DNA from: RGIG8497 sp045593265
GTDB taxonomy: Bacteria; Bacillota; Clostridia; RGIG6154
Direction: 5' to 3'
Assembly: GCA_045593265.1 (NCBI GenBank)
Contig: JAZNWH010000037.1
Location: forward strand, 1-6,524
Length of the DNA: 6,524 nucleotides
The position numbers and the translations under genes are program-made. Of the stretch, positions 5,195 to 6,524 are shown one piece after another. Every line of letters starts with the position of its first letter. Within the stretch, counting starts at the first letter, position 1. Under the pieces are notes generated by a model. It was given only the letters and a program-made list of their open reading frames with translations, made no database searches and was not told where the DNA came from.

Positions 5195-5883
5195 ACAACC
5201 AATGACTCAAACTCGCTACGGCTAACATCAATACCACTGTTTTTTAGTCTGCTGGTCCTTTGTTCATATAATTTATCTGCCACATATAATCGATCTTTTG
5301 TAGTGCCATAGTGTAATAGTCGATGACATGTAGGACATAAACTTATTATATTAGCATAAACATCAAGACTGACATCAAACTCAGGCTGAAACTTCATTGG
5401 GATTAAATGATGTCCTTCCATATATGGTTTTCCAGTCGAATTAGATTTGAAAGTAATGTGTTCATAATCATTTTCACAGCAAAATTTTGCATTTTCAATG
5501 CTGTGGATCTTTAAAATTCGATTTCTTTGTATACTTGTAACTGAAGATGTAATAATTTTAGGGATAACAATATCTAGCTTGTCTAAATTTTTTTCGTAAA
5601 AGCCGTGATCTTCACACGCAAAACGATAAAAGTGATTAAACGCAACACTATACATTCTATTTCCCACAGTATCTTTAGTTACAAATTCTTCGTTTGATTT
5701 CAAGAATTGTTTAATAGCTTCTAGTTCTGATAGGTCTAATGAATCAAATACATTTTTTATAGGAAAACTATATTTTTCTAATAAAGAATTAATAGTATTA
5801 ATTGCTGTAATGTAATGGTTCACTGTACTGTCAGTAACATTTCTGGTCACTTTTATATATTTTTTAAAATATTCTAATAACAT
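5191..5883 (-). CDS. HNH endonuclease with recombinase-like N-terminal helical domain
   Basis: A 230-residue two-domain protein. Residues 1 to about 95 are helical and resemble the SAM-like core-binding domain of phage-type integrases (YITAINTINSLLEKY, then MYSVAFNHFYRFA). Residues about 130-195 form an HNH nuclease: EGHHLIP with Glu156, His158 and His159; Asn178; and CPTCHRLLH with Cys183, Cys186, His187 and His191. With Cys136 and His142, the cysteines could form a structural zinc site. HNH proteins of this kind often sit beside cytosine-5 methyltransferases and act in restriction; the DNA-binding role of the N-terminus is inference. The ATG has AAGGAG at 5890-5895, six bases upstream and overlapping the VWA stop, so it may be translated together with the VWA gene. 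The second methyltransferase follows after 44 bases. Confidence 0.85.
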   Translation of the reverse strand: MLLEYFKKYIKVTRNVTDSTVNHYITAINTINSLLEKYSFPIKNVFDSLDLSELEAIKQFLKSNEEFVTKDTVGNRMYSVAFNHFYRFACEDHGFYEKNLDKLDIVIPKIITSSVTSIQRNRILKIHSIENAKFCCENDYEHITFKSNSTGKPYMEGHHLIPMKFQPEFDVSLDVYANIISLCPTCHRLLHYGTTKDRLYVADKLYEQRTSRLKNSGIDVSRSEFESLVV

Positions 5884-5893
5884 TGTATTCTCC

Positions 5894-6524
5894 TTAAGAA
5901 AACAACTTTGAAACCAGTGTCAAAAGCTGCCCTGTTAATCTTTTTATATCGTTACACGCTACAACTCTGTGGTAAATTTGTTTGAGCTCGTCATAACATG
6001 CCGACTCATCATTTTCATCCAAAGCAACGGCAATTACTTCAATACCTTTTTTATGAATCCTATTTGCAGTATTCTGCGTATCCTTTGTTGATACAGGCGG
6101 TGCATATTCGCTTTCGCCTACAACATGATACGGAACACCGTCAGATATTACAATAATGACTTTGTTTTCGGCTGATGTATTCTCTTGCAAATATCTCTCT
6201 GCCCACATAAGCGACAAACCTTCTCTTGTTCCGTTATCTGCGTCAAGAAGCATAATATTATACTTATCATTAGGTTTATAATTAAAGTCAATCAAAATGT
6301 TATGTTCTACAAGCGGTTCATCAAATATCGCTCGGTGTTCAACTATTGCATGTTCTATATTATTCTTTGCTAACACCTCGTGCAAGATGACAGAAGAAAC
6401 CATTGCTCCGTCACGGCGGTTTCCTTCCATAGACCCGGATCCGTCTATTAAAAACAGAATTGCAATATCCGGAACATCGACTCCTTGTACATTTCTGTAC
6501 CAATACCTTTTCTTCGTGTCGCCA
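5894..6524 (-). CDS. VWA-domain protein, CobT/NorD-like C-terminal part (5' end outside window)
   Basis: The frame stays open from the stop at 5894 to the window edge, giving 209 visible residues. An internal ATG at 6430 is not the start, because the metal-binding motif lies just upstream. The visible part is a complete von Willebrand factor A fold: LIDGSGSM supplies the D-x-S-x-S of the MIDAS site (visible residues 27-31), NGTREG supplies the threonine (99) and VISDG the aspartate (128). The EGLSLMWAERYL and VIISDG-type segments look like the VWA domain of the cobaltochelatase subunit CobT and of NorD-like proteins. Such proteins usually work with a MoxR-type AAA+ ATPase, which would be expected upstream outside the window. 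The region is richer in GC than the restriction genes, so it may be the resident gene next to which the island landed. Link to defence is not shown. Confidence 0.85.
   Translation of the reverse strand, partial: GDTKKRYWYRNVQGVDVPDIAILFLIDGSGSMEGNRRDGAMVSSVILHEVLAKNNIEHAIVEHRAIFDEPLVEHNILIDFNYKPNDKYNIMLLDADNGTREGLSLMWAERYLQENTSAENKVIIVISDGVPYHVVGESEYAPPVSTKDTQNTANRIHKKGIEVIAVALDENDESACYDELKQIYHRVVACNDIKRLTGQLLTLVSKLFS

Larger units (their letters stand above)
600..5888. other. AT-rich restriction-modification island between GC-richer flanks
   Basis: Hand counts give about 44% GC over 301-600, 15% over 601-660, 28% over 1021-1080, 23% over 5701-5880 and 40% over 6001-6240. The composition changes close to the first methyltransferase promoter on the left and at the VWA/HNH junction on the right. 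Everything inside is methyltransferase, nuclease or a small companion gene. This suggests one or more acquisitions of foreign restriction cassettes. I saw no recombinase, terminal repeat or target-site duplication at either edge, so the edges are approximate. Confidence 0.5.

Noticed and set aside
6185..6373. Plus-strand open frame of 62 codons
   Set aside because: It is antisense to the VWA domain, whose motifs fix the coding strand.
6428..6430. ATG at 6430 as the start of the VWA gene
   Set aside because: The D-x-S-x-S metal site is encoded immediately upstream in the same open frame, which continues to the window edge.

Overview
The window looks like a low-GC Firmicute, most likely a gut-type Clostridia member. 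It is AT-rich, nearly every gene has a strong AGGAGG-type ribosome binding site, and the flanks carry a DUF6809-like small protein and a CobT/NorD-like VWA protein. No rRNA, tRNA, insertion sequence or CRISPR array was seen. No stretch longer than about 300 bases lacks a gene.

Left flank (1-600, about 44% GC over 301-600): two small leftward genes overlap by one base. An 80-residue protein of unknown family is followed by a 93-residue DUF6809-like protein. They have their own promoter at 567-595.

Core (about 600-5888, much more AT-rich): a compound restriction-modification island. Rightward from 712 is a close relative of the HhaI methyltransferase (GCGC), followed by a 99-residue helical protein. 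Its promoter lies inside a perfect inverted repeat (655-699, 22-bp arms, one-base loop). That repeat is also a mirror-image promoter facing left, and it places two GCGC sites between the -35 and -10 boxes. Leftward from 5883 is a tightly packed series: HNH endonuclease, a second cytosine-5 methyltransferase, a candidate PD-(D/E)XK nuclease, and two tandem relatives of the HhaI restriction endonuclease. The last of these meets the 99-residue gene tail to tail with a 17-base overlap.

Right flank (5894-6524 and beyond): the C-terminal part of a VWA-domain protein with an intact metal-binding site. It runs 10 bases ahead of the HNH gene in the same direction.

Functional reading: the first methyltransferase and the 1980-2771 endonuclease form a HhaI-like pair, but they sit on opposite strands and under different promoters. 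The second methyltransferase is probably paired with the nuclease just behind it (3597-4163), perhaps together with the HNH protein. The second HhaI-like nuclease (2789-3595) has no obvious partner of its own. The most interesting signal is the palindromic promoter, which suggests that the methyltransferase senses methylation of its own recognition sites.
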